From Sphaerosporella brunnea (lineage: Eukaryota; Ascomycota; Pezizomycetes; Pezizales; Pyronemataceae): a stretch of DNA of 64,000 nt. The translations under genes and the position numbers were made by a program. The stretch lies in NCBI GenBank assembly GCA_008704415.1, contig VXIS01000139.1, forward strand, positions 1 through 64,000, written 5' to 3'. Below are positions 45,103 through 58,000 of this stretch, piece after piece; the stretch's first letter is position 1, and each line of letters begins with the position of its first letter. The notes beneath the pieces are model-generated. The model was not told where the DNA came from and ran no database searches. It saw only the letters and a program-made list of their open reading frames with translations.

Positions 45103-46273
45103 CCGGCCTACTACAGATATTTGCCTCTGTATTTAATAAGGTTTAATGATTTCGAATTAAGATGCGAAGAGTGTGTGGGGATGGGGGGCTTTTGGAACGA
45201 ATGGCCGTCTGAGTTGGTCTTTTACTGTTTGAATGGGGCTACTTCCTACTTCCTACTTCATATATACACAGCAAAACATCATGATGTCCTGCAACGTCCC
45301 CTGAAAACAGCCAGGTGGAGCTACCCCCAAGAAACAAGTGTGGTGCAGAAAGCTGTTATGCACCTCCTGCCGCCAGACAAATAGTCACCAACTCAACAGC
45401 AGATGAAGATATTACACGTCAATTTGAACTTATCCCTGGATTATGCATTAGATCGGCACGGTTCACTTATCGCCACAGTGCATTTTCCAACAGTGCATAA
45501 CTCCGTTCCGTAACAGCGTTGGTAGCGCTATCGACGATTTCGAACTGTCGAAAGTCCTTTCGAAACCCTATCCTGCCGCTTCCACATGGACGCGACCTTT
45601 GTCATAGGCCATGTTGGAAGGTTCAGGTATCTGTGACTTCACTTTATGGCACTGTGAAATCATGCTTACGTCGTCGACGCGGCGCTTGTCATTGGTCGCC
45701 GGGGGGGGGGGGAGGGGCGGCGGGTTTCGGCATGAGCTTGGAGGCGGCAGGCTGGGGGGCATGGTGGGACCTTGGCGGGTGGGCTCGTGATGGGGGCTGG
45801 GTTTTTCGGTCTTGTTTGTGCTGTGCGGAGGGGGTTCGACGGCAGGTGGGGAGAGCTGCCCGTCATGGTGTCGCGCTGTTTGCTTGGTCGGACGAGAGAA
45901 GGAAAGAGAAGGGTAGTAGGTAGCGTTGGAGGCAATGAGATTTCGGAAGGGGCAGAGGCACTGCCTTCTGTGACTGGCGAGTTTGGTGTGCTTGAGGCGG
46001 TGCTCATTTCTTTTGTCCCTCAGCTCCTACTCTACTTTCAGGCACGCATCATATTCTGTCACTCTTACAAAGTCAGAACAACCGGAGTAACTTGTACTAT
46101 ACGTATGGGTTGTCTCCTTGGGGGTCACAATCGTGGAATTCATCGTGATCCAATTAAAAAATCACATTGATGCATTTCTCACTCATCGCGTGGTCGCCAA
46201 AACGTCCAGGCTACCCCACCAAAAATTACACTAGAAACCAGATTCACTACGAATTTTGTCAGTGAGCACCTCC
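45103..46273. other. intergenic region, possible small Pro-rich ORF
   Basis: This is the 3' region of phospholipase B followed by a GC-rich stretch with a run of G near 45700. A 113-codon minus ORF (46007-45666) is Pro/Ser/Thr-rich with no domain and may be non-coding. Nothing else is visible. Confidence 0.35.
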
Positions 46274-47020
46274 TTATGATCTGGCTTGAGACTCACACAA
46301 TATGCTCTGAAACCAACCACTGCCTACGGCAATGCCAGCACTGGCACCCTTGAGCCATGCACAAGCTACGGCTGATAGCAATATGGCCGTAACAATCATA
46401 ACCGCTACAATCCGATACATATGCTTCTTGATATCAGTATCATGTCCCAAAACCTCACGGATAGAAGTGTGGCTGACCACCTCTCCTCTATCCCGGAGGA
46501 GTCTCAGTTCTATGGTTCTCAGCTCGCCTGCCATTTGAAGCAATACTTCAGCTAGCAACTGTATGTCCATTCCAGTGTCATGTTTAGACTCCACATCTGG
46601 CTCTCCTCCCCGCGTCCGCCGCCACCAGAAATGGCGTGCGGGTTTGGCGGGATTTGGTACGTATATGTGGAAGCGACGCCCTAGATACTGCCCTCCAAAC
46701 CCTACGGTCGCTATGTCGATAATAGAGGCCGGTATCCAACACTCTTTCTGGTCGCAGGAAATTATGGCACACATTTTGATGAATACAGTGCCGGCGGGGC
46801 ATGAAGAACAGAGCTCGAAGGTACGCTTGCCAGATATGCCGATGACGGTGACCATGGTAGCGTTGGCGTATTGAAAGCACTTATGCTGTATATCTGGAGA
46901 TCGGTGTGGGGGTGGGCGCAGTATCGGCGATTGTTGTTCCACTGAAGGAGGCTGAATCGTGAATTCGGGTGACATTTGATGAATGGCGATTATCGACATC
47001 GATGGCCGCAGTTTGGACAT
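46274..47020 (-). CDS. hypothetical protein with one membrane segment
   Basis: A single open frame of up to 248 aa. I do not recognise it. Visible features: a Pro-rich N-terminal 45 residues; a Cys-rich stretch (CSSCPAG, then CAIISCDQKEC, about residues 70-95); a basic segment HFWWRRTRGG; an amphipathic region QLLAEVLLQMAGELRTIELR; and one strong hydrophobic helix MYRIVAVMIVTAILLSAVAC near 200-220, followed by a Gly/Ala stretch. The start is uncertain; a later ATG near 46854 would drop the Pro-rich part. It lies between phospholipase B and IKS1 with its own spacers. It could be a lineage-specific gene. Confidence 0.45.
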   Translation of the reverse strand: MSKLRPSMSIIAIHQMSPEFTIQPPSVEQQSPILRPPPHRSPDIQHKCFQYANATMVTVIGISGKRTFELCSSCPAGTVFIKMCAIISCDQKECWIPASIIDIATVGFGGQYLGRRFHIYVPNPAKPARHFWWRRTRGGEPDVESKHDTGMDIQLLAEVLLQMAGELRTIELRLLRDRGEVVSHTSIREVLGHDTDIKKHMYRIVAVMIVTAILLSAVACAWLKGASAGIAVGSGWFQSILCESQARS

Positions 47021-47531
47021 GACAGGGACGATTTTGAGTTGTTCCGCATGGTCTGCTCGGGTTGTGGAATGCTCGCATATTTAGGAGGAACATCGTTGTG
47101 CGGCAATCGAGATTGTATCACTACTCCTATAGATGCTCCTAGCTCTGCGCAACCGAAGACTTAAGTGTGTCTTCTTCCGAAGTGCGTAGACGGCGAGATG
47201 ACTGTAAATACATGAGCTGGACTGTGGATGGGGGTCCGAGCCACTCCGCCCGAGACATCTGAGCGCGAATTTCGGAGGCAGCTCCCCAGAGCGGTCTGTT
47301 CTTCCGCCAGTACGCGGGAGAGCCACAGGCCGAGTGGTCATGGCGAGGCGCGCGCCCAGAATACTCAATACTAAGCTGAAATTGGGTGCAAAAACCCTGG
47401 CCAGATCATCGGAGCTCTGGGCGTAATTGAAGTGCTTGTGGACGAACTTCTTCAACCGCAAAGATGTCAATACTTGCACCAATACGTTATATTGTAGAAC
47501 AATAGACCTTTAGTGAAGATTGTGCATTCTC
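47021..47531. other. intergenic region
   Basis: This is the spacer upstream of the hypothetical gene and downstream of IKS1. A minus ORF (47482-47081) shows no family features. Nothing else is visible. Confidence 0.35.
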
Positions 47532-50002
47532 TCAGTACATGCACAAGCCCCCAAACATAGTCGCAAGATATAACAAGCCCATGTGAACAAGACCAAGAAT
47601 AGCGGTCAACATTAGTGGGGACGCCATGAAATCAAGAGTTGCAAGCATGACGATAGGATAGAAAATAAACGGCCTAGGTGCAGCCGGTACGCATGGCCGC
47701 GTTAGTGATAAAAGCTTCAGGAAGAAGACAGCAAACTTCAGCAACATGGTAGACTGTGCCGTGAAAACTCGCTCTCTCCAATCTGCGACCACGGGCGATA
47801 CCCCAACAGCCGGTCGAGTATCTAATGGCTTGGGCGATTCCATTCGTGGTCTCAGTATAATCGACGACTCTGCAGTGCCCGTTTGAATGTCCGGCGATGC
47901 AGGGGGGGAACCAGGGGGCTTGACAATCTGATTCAGTTTAGAAGTTTTCCTTGAGGCCGTGGTTGCTTTTCCGTTGGCTCTCGGCGCAGCAGTTTCTCTG
48001 TGTAATTGTGCGGCTGTAGGGTCCACCGGAGTCATGGAGCGTGGCGTATCTGCAATGGGCGAGATCCGCTTGACACCAAGTGCATGGCTCTCATCTATGA
48101 CCGAAGGATTCTGATGAGTAGATACCGATCCACGTCGCTAAGACTAGTCAGTGCATGTGCCATACTTGCTATTGTACACTTACCAGAGGGGGCGACTCTT
48201 CTCCGACATTCAACTCGATACCAAGAAGAATATCCTCTGCCGAGGGTCGCAAACTTGGATCAGGATTAATGAGAGCTTTCAAAGAGTGGTATAACTGTTC
48301 CGGAAGGTCCGCCCGGATTTTATCATGCTCATCTAAACCTCGCCAGGCAGAGATCTCCTCTCTGAGAGCATCTAAGTCCTCGTTTTCCTCGTTTATCTGG
48401 TCCGCGCTGACATACGGGAGTTTTCCAAAACATAAGAAATGTAGGATCATCCCTAACGAGAATATATCCGATTTGGTGGTGAAATTTTCGTATGCTCCTC
48501 CGGGAGTAACTGGGACCAAAATTAGCCCATGTCCATCTTTCACGCAATTAACGACAGTACCTCGTTTCAAAACCTCCGGTGCACAATACGAGATAGTCCC
48601 CGTGTTTCCTGTGGACTGTCGAGCCTGATTTTCTATTTGAACTTCCCCAAAGTCGCTGACCAAAACTTTCAACTCCTGTCCGGGTATACCAGTGTCGTGC
48701 AATAGGCAGTTCGAAGGCTTCAAGTCTCTGTGGATGAAGCCATTGGAATGGAGATATTGCAGGGCTGAAGCAATGTCTCTGAAAAATGCGATGATTTGCT
48801 TGAAAGGCAGGGATCGTGTCTTCGTATGAAGGGTAGAAGAATCGGGCTGCCCTCTAGATCTCCTGCGGAGACGTTCTTTCAAAGACTCTTTGGTCTGCGG
48901 CTTGCCTAAGCCCAAAACATAATGGTGAAGATCTCCGGCATTACAGTACTACAAACGTTTAATTCAGCATTCAAGCTAAGGTATAGTTCCATCGAAGACG
49001 AACTTGCTGCAAGATGAAGGCGCAAGCCACGCTAGGGCCAAACGCTTCAACAATGCGTCAGCCGCATATATTTGCACAGGTTATGATAGTCTGTTACTGA
49101 CCAGAGATCTGCGCGTTTTCGAGCCATACATGCCGGTATGAGACTAGGTTTGGGTGAGAAAGCCTTTGAAGCAATTGTACTTCTAGCAACACCTTCTCTA
49201 GCCAGTCGTGATTATTTCCTAAAAATCGTCAAGTGGATTCACTTTCACCGATTTCAATGACAGCTTACCAACGGGAACCCTTTTGCATGCAAAGTGACCG
49301 AGCGAAACGCCATCCAAGACATGGCGGACGAGTAATACAACTCCCTTCCCACCTCTTCCGAGTTCTCGTTCAGTGACAAAGAACCTGATATGTGTTAATA
49401 GCCTGTTTCAAAAAGTGCAGATTCATTCAGTACCTTTCAAAGTATCCAGGACTAAATGCGCTAGCTTTGATGCCAGTTTTCGAATGATGGCTGTCATCCC
49501 TCGTTCTCTCCGGTCTAGGTCTCGAAGGAGGCGCGGACCTTCCCGGGTCTCGGGCCTCAGTGTCTTCAACTGGAATCCTACTGTCATCGTGAGGCCCGAG
49601 CACGTGGATTTTGTGGTGTAACAGACTTACGAAGAATCGAGCATTCGAAAATACTGTTGATCAACAAATCCGGACTCGGTGATTGGGGTGCTGCTCCGAG
49701 GTCGATGCCCCATTCCCTGGCTCAAGGGATCCCGACCGGGCTCGTCACCATGGTGCATTGGTCGCTTGCAATACGGACATATAGAATGATCGAGTTCGGT
49801 GGAAGCGGAGGGAGACGCTTCACGCAGGATGATCTGACGTGAATTCGGATCGTATAGAACAAGAGTCTGCTGATGGCGTCTGCAGAAGTGAGTCACAAAT
49901 GAGCTCTGCTAAAACAATTTACTTGCGGAACCCAGCGGATGAACGGGCAACGTACAGCACAATACTTCGTGAGTCATCTGAGCTGTAACGTATCAATGAC
50001 AT
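47532..50002 (-). CDS. IKS1: Iks1-type serine/threonine protein kinase
   Basis: Exons 50002-49956, 49879-49631, 49577-49434, 49384-49269, 49218-49102, 49044-49004, 48948-48184 and 48137-47532 give 694 aa, typical for fungal Iks1. The N-terminus has TLVLYDPNSRQIILRE and a zinc-finger-like CPYC pair. The kinase domain starts with LGRGGKGVV and has the ATP-site Lys in FACKRV, HRDLKPSN in the catalytic loop, DFGE, APE and an insert before SLGMILHFLCFGKLPY. The C-terminal 75 residues are hydrophobic (RPFIFYPIVMLATLDF and following), likely two membrane segments, also usual in filamentous fungal Iks1. Yeast IKS1 was named as an IRA1 kinase suppressor; its substrates are poorly known. All seven introns have normal GT/AG ends. 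Confidence 0.93.
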
Positions 50003-50491
50003 TGCGTTCCTCTTTCTCTGCCCAGGTGGAAAAACTTGTGTGGTTGTGGGAGGGCGCTTGTTGTGAAGTAGCAGGGAGCGGCTTCGTTCGAATTTCTGGG
50101 TCCGACTTTTATAGGGAAAGGGAACTAGCAAACAAAGTCCCTCCCGGAGTTGAGATCGCTTATGTGGTTGACATCACCGGAACGCGTTTGAAATGGGGAC
50201 GTCGACTGTATCTTTATATTGATGTTGGCGGGCGTCAACCGAGTGCGGATTGGGCCTAGGAAGAACCACGAAATAGAAAGGTACAAGTGAGCAGCACAGC
50301 TCAGGTGGGAATAAGCGTGACAGTTGAAGCGGAAGTTGACGACGATGATGATTGGCGTTGGTGTTGGCGGGTCATCCCACCAAAAGCCAGTTAGAGACCT
50401 ACATCTTATCTTATCTCGGCCGGGCTCGAACCTCGAAACAAACCAAAACAAAGCGCGTCATTTTCCCTCCTCATGATCGTCATCCCGTGCA
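50003..50491. promoter_or_regulatory. divergent promoter between IKS1 and the NEDD1-like gene
   Basis: About 490 bp serve two divergent start codons. It is moderately AT-rich with no clear TATA box and no repeat. Assignment as promoter is from gene arrangement only. Confidence 0.4.
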
Positions 50492-53400
50492 ATGTCACTA
50501 CCTACCATGCTCATGCCAACATACAATTCCCAGAATAATCCCTCCCGCAATCCTTCTCGTCGCCGCAATGCTGGACTCTTGAAGTCCGATCTCTCATCTA
50601 CCACTCCGTTCGACGATAATCCCAAATGGAAGCTCTTCATCACCACCAGCAGCAAGGTGTGTGCGTGGGATCATCAAGGCTGCGACCCGATATTCACTTC
50701 GTCTTCTCGTGGTATCGTCGCGGCGAAGCGAGCCCGTGATGGTCTGCTCCATTCACTTTGATAATGTGAACGTAACGTTGATTCGGTTTGCAGGTTCTAC
50801 TTTAGCCATCGCCGATGCACAGGTTGTCATGCTTCACAAGGTCGAGGACGGCCAAGACAAATCATATCGACTAAGGGGGACTCAGGTTAGAATCTATCTC
50901 TTCTTCCTTTCCTGCCGTTCGTTACGACTGACTGGCGTTGTAATACGTATTTGCAGCGTTGTCGTCTTTTGCAGTATTCCCATGACTCCCGCAACCTTTT
51001 CTATACCGATTCCCTGCACAACAGCGTCCAGTCATATTCGCTTTCAGATAATCGGGTCGCCGATGCTGCACGCTCACACCCTTCCCCCATCTGCGCCTTT
51101 GCCGTTTCTTGTGATTCCAATCTCATCCTGTCGGCTTCGGCGAAGCCATCCACAATTCAAATTTACAACCAAATGATGACTACTACTGTCTCCCTCGTCC
51201 CAGCCGCTTCTGCCGCGCCCGTGGTAACATGTGCTTTTCATCCTAACCGCAAGCATATCTTTCTGTTGGCCTTTGGGGATGGCGTCCTTGCCGCGTTTGA
51301 TTATACCAAGTTCTCTTCGAACAAAAACCCGAATAAAGAGAATGCTGCTCTCGGAATTACACGGTGTCATGCACGCGGGATACATACATTCCGGCACCTG
51401 CACGATCCGAGTGTTGCAGGTTCTGCGGGGATCACTGGTGCTGGATTCGTTCCTGGACAGCGCAGTCGCGCGGTAACCGTCGGCGAGGATGGCAGGTGCT
51501 TTCTTGTTGATTTCGATAGAGGCGACACCATTGGAAGTTGGCATATTGGAGCTCCAGCTACAAGCCTAGCCATCAGAGAGATTGATGCGGGTCCAGGGAG
51601 CAAGAAAGACGAGCTGGGCGGTTACTTTATCGCGGTCGGTACAGTGCACGGGAGATGTTCAGTGTATGATGGGAACGGGAACAAGGTTGCCGAGCAGGTA
51701 ATCGATGCGCAGGGAGAAAGCGTCCTTGACGTCGAATGGGTTGGTTATGCAACCTTTGTTCGCCATTTGACCCGGTTCTAATTAGCATTCCAGGTTTGCG
51801 GAGATTTAAGTCTCCCTGATGCTGACTTTCTCTTTTCGAAGAATTCCGGGTCGAACTCAGCTTCACCCAGAAAGTCGACTGCACCTGAACAATTGGAAAA
51901 GCCTAATACCATGCAAAAGCCGATTGGAAAATCTGGAAATGTCGTCACCTCTCTAAGCACTCAGGATGTTGAGCCAACCATTCCTCTTCATGAACAGGAA
52001 GGAGAAGATGCGGTTGTGTCGGAACCCGCAAAGATGCCTATGCGGCGCATGCACAGAACCTTCTCCCCACCGGTATATGATCCATTGGAAGACACTGCGG
52101 ATCAAGGCTACATGAAGCTTTTCAGCCCTGTAAAACGGAAGCGGGCTTCAAAGCCTGCGTCGCTTCCGGAGCAAAGGGTGGAAAACCCTCACAAGCCGAC
52201 AGACCCACGGATCAGAGCTTCGGCACCAGCAAGCGACCATCGCAGTGCGATCAGCGCCCCTCAAATGTGGCAAGACAAGGCAATAGGGCAAGGGGATAGT
52301 CATGAAGATCAGGATAAAGCAGGAAATACAAATTTGGATAGCTTCGACATTTTCGAGGCAGACCCTTTGAGGGAAACGACTACCATTGATGAATCGCACA
52401 GTTCAAAGCTGGACTCGAATGGTAGATCTGTTTTTGAAGGGCTCTCAAATGTTCCAGGCGACCAGATCAAGGTGGATGAAATAACTGACGACGGTCGTAT
52501 CCTGAGTGAGATACGAAGCATCAGAGCAAAGTTTTCCGGAAGAGCCACGACTACGCCCCAGAATGTAGCGCAAGTTGAGTCTGGGCTGTCTGACAAGGCT
52601 AAAAGTACTCCGGTAAGCCGAATAGAACATTTCATCACACCCGATCCGGAGCTCAACAGAAGCGCCAGCGCTCCGGAGTGGACACATGCGGATCAATATC
52701 GTCCGTCCGATCATGTGGCAGGTGGCAAGCTCTCTAATCTACCGTCATCAGGGACAGTTAGAAGTGGGCTGGCAGATATCAGTGTGCAAGCGCATGGCGA
52801 GAAGCCCCCGCTAAAGCCCCCAGAGGATGATCTGGATGAGGATGATGGAGATATTTGGGTTGCTCAAGCGGTCACTGCACGCAGTCGCCGAAGATTTGGA
52901 CGCAAACGGAAGAAATCACCTGCCGACCAGGACGAAGAGGAGGACGTCAATCCCGATGTATCTCATGCAGGGCGAAACCTTTCCCGGCTGTCCTCAACAA
53001 CTCATTCGTCGAAAAGTCGAAAAACGGTGTCTTGGTGTGATAATATCGATCAACCGCACTTGTCGGTTGGCGCATTCCCGACCACATTTTCCTCTTCTTC
53101 CATGCTGGGCGACCGCGATGATATGTCTGAATCATCCCCAGCAAAGCTAAAGCCCTCGTCGACTTCATCTCAACTCCACAAAGGCGACGCCGCCGTTGTG
53201 ATTCCCTCTGTAGAAAATGCAACTGAATTTGGAGAGGAAGTGACATATTCCACAAGCATTCGAGAGATTGTCACCGCCGCACTAGCGGAAATGCAGACTG
53301 CGATGACTGGCCAAATGAACTTCATGCAGTCAGAGATGCAGAGGCTATTTCGCGAACAACATGACGAGCTCCAAGGGCTGAGATCCGAGATCACCAGTGT

Positions 53401-53500
53401 CAGGCAGGAGAACGAGAAGCTGAGGAATATGCTTTTCCAAAGCACGGGCGTGAGGGACAGTGTCAAAAGAAACATAGGTACTGGTGGCTCGACGCATTAA
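50492..53500 (+). CDS. NEDD1/GCP-WD-like WD40 protein (gamma-tubulin complex recruiter)
   Basis: Exons 50492-50741, 50794-50885, 50957-51739 and 51794-53500 give 943 aa. Residues about 40-370 form divergent WD40 repeats (WKLFITTSSKVCAWD, LLQYSHDSRNLFYTD, ICAFAVSCDSNLILSAS, VVTCAFHPNRKHIFLLAFGDG, AVTVGEDGRCFLVD). A long disordered Ser/Asp-rich region follows, and the last 80 residues are a coiled coil (MTGQMNFMQSEMQRLFRE then LRSEITSVRQENEKLRNML). This architecture, with the WD40 propeller N-terminal and a short helical C-terminus, is that of NEDD1/GCP-WD, which tethers gamma-tubulin complexes at microtubule organising centres. The match is by architecture and partial sequence, so another WD40 scaffold is possible. 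Confidence 0.75.
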
Positions 53501-53970
53501 ACGCAGGCATTACACAAAGTACTTGGGTTATACCACCTCTTGCTGATGCATTGGTGTTTTGGTGTTTTGGGTCATTCTGCTGTGGGTTGTTGACGTCGGC
53601 GTCGCTGGGCTGCGTACATACGTCCTACGGCGGCAGCGTGTTGAAGTTCTTGCTTGCTTCACCTAGTTCGTAGATACGTAATGATTTATCTTTTTGTAAG
53701 GAAAGTGGTCCATCAGATCTCGAAACACCAAGTGCTGGTTGGTTAGGGGCGTAGCCGCGCTGGGCATCTTCGAACCGAAGCAGCCAGAAAAGAAGTATGT
53801 ACCGAACTTCGCGTAAATGAGTGAGTGAGCGAGGATTACATCATGCTGATCTGATAAGATGGTGGGGTTTTGGTCGCCGCCCCGCACCGCGACTTCGAAA
53901 ACTGCAAAGTCGGAAAATATATCGCTACCGCCGACCCGCAGCCACCACATTTCTTCATTCTCATCACGAA
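53501..53970. other. intergenic region
   Basis: This holds the 3' end of the WD40 gene and the promoter of PBDC1. No gene or repeat is seen. Confidence 0.4.
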
Positions 53971-54599
53971 ATGTCTGTTCAACGTCAGGTTCCCAAGACC
54001 TTCAAGGCTGAGGAAGCCGAGAATTTGGAGGATGTCTGATCCCTTAGACCGCTCGCCTGCAAAATCACTAACATACCCTGCGTCACCCAGATCGAGAAGC
54101 AGTTCGCGGTTAAAGCCGTGATTCATGCTCAGACTTACTGGAATATTCTTCAGCGGAGACCTGGCAGCCAGCTCCGCCTGACCAAGCTTGACGATGAAAT
54201 ATTGGATCACCTATATCAAGTGTTCCCGGACTTCGACCCGGCCAAAGAACTCAACGAGGACGAGATGAAGAGCAAGGAGGGAAAAGAGAAGTGGAGGAAT
54301 TTCATGATGAAGTACGAGAAAACTGTTGATGACTACAACTTTGGCACTTTGCTGCGGCGGGACGCCAAGGCCGAATATGAAGAGCATACCACCATGTTTG
54401 CTCCGAGAATGCAGGTCTGTCTTTCCGGGCGTTTCGCAAAAAAACTAGGCGTGCTGATTCGGAGTGGAACTAGTTTTACGCTGTTGAAATTGCCAGAAAC
54501 CGTAAAGGTCTCAACGACTGGATATACGAGGAAGCCGAGAAGCAGGAGCAGCAGGAGAACAAGGTGAACAAGGAGCAGGAGGTAAAAGGTGAAAACTAA
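53971..54599 (+). CDS. PBDC1 family protein (homologue of yeast YPL225W)
   Basis: Exons 53971-54033, 54091-54414 and 54474-54599 give 170 aa. The conserved blocks are AENLEDIEKQFAVKAV, AQTYWNIL, LDDEILDHLYQVFPDFD, KEKWRNFMMKYE and FYAVEIARNRKGLNDWIYE, covering the whole PBDC1 domain. The C-terminus is Lys/Glu/Gln-rich. The yeast homologue YPL225W has been described as a dedicated chaperone for nascent eEF1A; that role is carried over by homology only. Splice junctions are clean (GTCTGA...CCAG and GTCTGT...CTAG). It is a housekeeping gene with no link to its neighbours. Confidence 0.92.
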
Positions 54600-55061
54600 G
54601 GTGTTTACGGCTGGCAGGTTTCCCGAGGTATTCTAGCTCGAGGTGGCAGCTGATGCGCCGCGTGTATATAGCTGCAATTAACGGCTTCTTTTGCGTCTGA
54701 GTGCACCAAATTTTATACCTGTACTGACAGCTCGGAGCGGAGGTCTAGTGCAGGCTTTTTTGCAAGAAATTACTCCGCATGCTGACTAGCATGGTGATTT
54801 TGATCTTGCACTTTTTTCAAAAGAAACGCCCTCTTTGCGCCACATTTGGAGAACAATATCAAGACATTCCACTCTCAGCGAGGGAAACTTGGCCAACCCT
54901 TCTAGAAGGCGTCACACATAATCACTTGTGCCTGTAAAAACAAGTTCGAAAATTGCGCTTCAGCAGATGCTTGTATTTGTTCAACCCTCTTTCCCGTGTA
55001 CTCACCTCTTGCAACTTATACTAGTTTCCCTTTCCAACAAACACCACCAACACCTATCACC
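54600..55061. other. intergenic promoter of the STE6-type gene
   Basis: This is about 460 bp between PBDC1 and the ABC transporter. The last 60 bases are C/A-rich leader ending CACCATGG at the start codon. No pheromone-response motif was identified with confidence. Confidence 0.4.
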
Positions 55062-58000
55062 ATGGAAGAAATCTGCCTGTCCGATTTACCCCCCATAACG
55101 AGCGCCGATCGCGATTCATTCACTATAACGATTCCACAACCAGCCGAAGCAAGCACAGAGAGCTTCTTGGCGGATAATAACCGTGGGTCCAAGGTTTCAT
55201 GGCGATCACTTTTTGTATTCACAGACAAGCGACATCTCGTGGTTCTCACAATCGCGCTTCTGCTCTCGGTCATCAGCGGTCTCATTATTCCTGGCATGTC
55301 GATACTGCTGGGCAAAATATTCGGGACTTTTGCAGGATTTGGAAGTGGCGCACTGAGTTCTGATGCCTTCATTTACGAAGTGAGAAAGACCATCGCATAC
55401 CTCGCACTGTTAGGTTGTGGCAGCTGGCTGTTCAATGGCACTTTCTTTGCGAGTTGGTTGTGGTTTGGGGAACTACAAGCAAAGGCTGCTAGGGAGAGGT
55501 TATTTGAGAGCCTGATCGACCAGGATGTCGAATGGTTCGATGACCGAGCAAACGGTGTTTCGGCGATGCTTTCGAAGAGTCAGACGTGAGCACACTACGC
55601 CTTCGCTAGGTCCACAATACTGACTTCATTATAGTCAAATCAAGGAGCTTCAGAGTGCACTTTCACAACCGCTGGGTTATGCAACACAGTCATTGGTAAC
55701 AGCTGTTGTATCGTTAGCCGTTGCACTCTACCACTCCTGGTCATTAACATTGGTAATTCTTGCCGTGGTTCCTCTGGCTCTGGGTCTCTTGGGCTTTCTC
55801 TCGTCTAAGATTCAACCGCACATCAGCAAGCAAAAACGTCATCTCGAGTGTGCCTCTCAAACTGCTAGCTGCTCTATAAACACCATCGACACCGTCAAGG
55901 CCTTCAACGGGCAAGCGAGGGAATTAGACAAGTTCTCCAAGGCGCTCGATTGCGCCTCAAGGGAGCAAAAATCACTGGCGCGTCTGCATGCCCTGCAGAC
56001 GAGTTTGGTCAGGTTGTTCACCTTTATCATGTTCGTTCAGGGTTTCTGGTATGGCACTGCGTTAGTGAGGGGCAAGCACCACTCGATGCCTGCTGCTATA
56101 ATGACGACATTCTGGAGCTGCTTAATGGGCACCCAAGCCCTGGAACTGATAATTCCACAGCTCATGTTTTTGGAGAAGGGAAGAGGTGCCGGTGCCGGTC
56201 TGAACACTCTGCTCACACAAATCAGAGAGACAAATGGGTGTTATCGTCGTGTTGGTGGATATACACCATTGACTTGCAAAGGTGATATTGGGGTTGCCGG
56301 AGTGTGTATTACTCTCCTCCTTGTCCGCTCAAAGCTTATATCGCTTTAGGTCTCATTCGCATATCCCTCAAGGCCCTCAGAGTTGGCCCTTGTCGATGTT
56401 AATCTTAGCTTCCCAGCCAATAAGACGACTTTTATCATAGGTAAAAGCGGCTCTGGCAAGAGCACATTAGGCCTTCTTATACTGAATATTTATCGCCCAC
56501 TCTTTGGAAATGTCTCAATCGACGGGCGACCTCTCAGCACTTTGGACCCCCGATGGATCAGAGACAATGTATCATTGATACAACAACAAAGTTCGCTGTT
56601 CAACGAGACGATATTCCGAAACATATCATTTGGCCACAAGAATTACGAGTATGTCACCCAAGACCAAGTATTGGACGTCTGCAAGATGACTGCACTTGAG
56701 AAGACAATCAAAGACCTTCCTCGTGGCCTGAATACCATTGTTGGGGGGAAACAACTTTCTGGCGGTGAATTACAACGGGTGAGATTCTGAGCATGTGTGC
56801 TGGGAAATATTTGGTCGGTAGCTGAACGGCTTGATAGATGGCCATAGCACGAGATCGTCTGCGAGACGCAACAATTTTGGTTCTCGATGAAGCTTTGGGT
56901 TCTCTGGATGTCTTCAGTCGGCGAGTTGTCGCAGACGCCATCAGAAAATGGAGACACGGCAAGACAACCATCATTATCACTCACGACATCTCTGAGATTG
57001 GGTCCGATGATTTTGCGTATGTCATGGATGGTGGGAAAGTCGTCCAGCAAGGTTACAGGAGGGACTTAGAATCACGGACAGGCCCCTTTCAGTCTTTTGT
57101 CCTTGCATCTGATCCTGCCAAAAAGCGACGGCCTCAAAGAAAGTCACAGTATGCCTCCCTCCTCCCAGAGCTAGACACTCACTTTTGGAACAACAGCCCC
57201 GCAGATTTGGGGCTTCCTTCGCTTGGTGAAGTTCTTTCGATGCCTGATAGTGGTGGCTCTAGTTCTTCGGCACAGAGCTCTCCTCGCGTTTCCCATGATG
57301 GAGTTCACGGGCTGCTGCCACCAGAGTGTATCGTGGCTAGAGACCGGCGGTACTCGGAAGGGACCACGCTTACCGAGTTTTCCAAAATCTCGTCAGATAG
57401 TCCGTTGCATTTTTCGAGTCCGCCGTCAAGTCCCACTCTGAAAGACCTTGACTGCACCCCAGGGCATTCGGATGAAGAAAACCTGCTTCCAAAGTCTTCT
57501 AGGGTGTCAAATGCCGTCAGCAAAACTTCGCTAGTCCACATTTTCTCTACCATATGGCCCTCGTTGTCCCTCCACAGGAAACTGCTTCTTCTCGTTGGGT
57601 TGGTGGCGGCACTTCTACATGCTGCAGCCACGCCGACGTTTTCATTCGTACTTGCCCGCCTTTTACAGTCAATCCTAGATACTCGGCTCCCTGAAACCGA
57701 GGCACGAAAGTGGTCGCTCAGTATCATCGGTATTGCCATCGCAGACAGCTTATGTTGCTTCACAATGCGCTTTCTGCTTGAAACCTGTGGACAGCGATGG
57801 GTTGATCAACATCGAACAACATCATTTGCAAGAATTTTAGACCAGTCGCGAGCCTGGTTTGACCTCGACAAAAACTCGGCAGCAACGCTGATGGAGGATA
57901 TGGAAAAGCATGCCGAAGAGATGCGCAACCTGCTCGCACGATTCGCGGGATATGGCTTGGTCGGCTTTGCCTTGACAATCATCGGGATAACGTGGAGTCT

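Noticed and set aside
45666..46007. 113-codon Pro/Ser/Thr-rich minus ORF
   Set aside because: Low complexity over a GC-rich stretch with a G-run; no family match. Could be a real small gene but I cannot support it.
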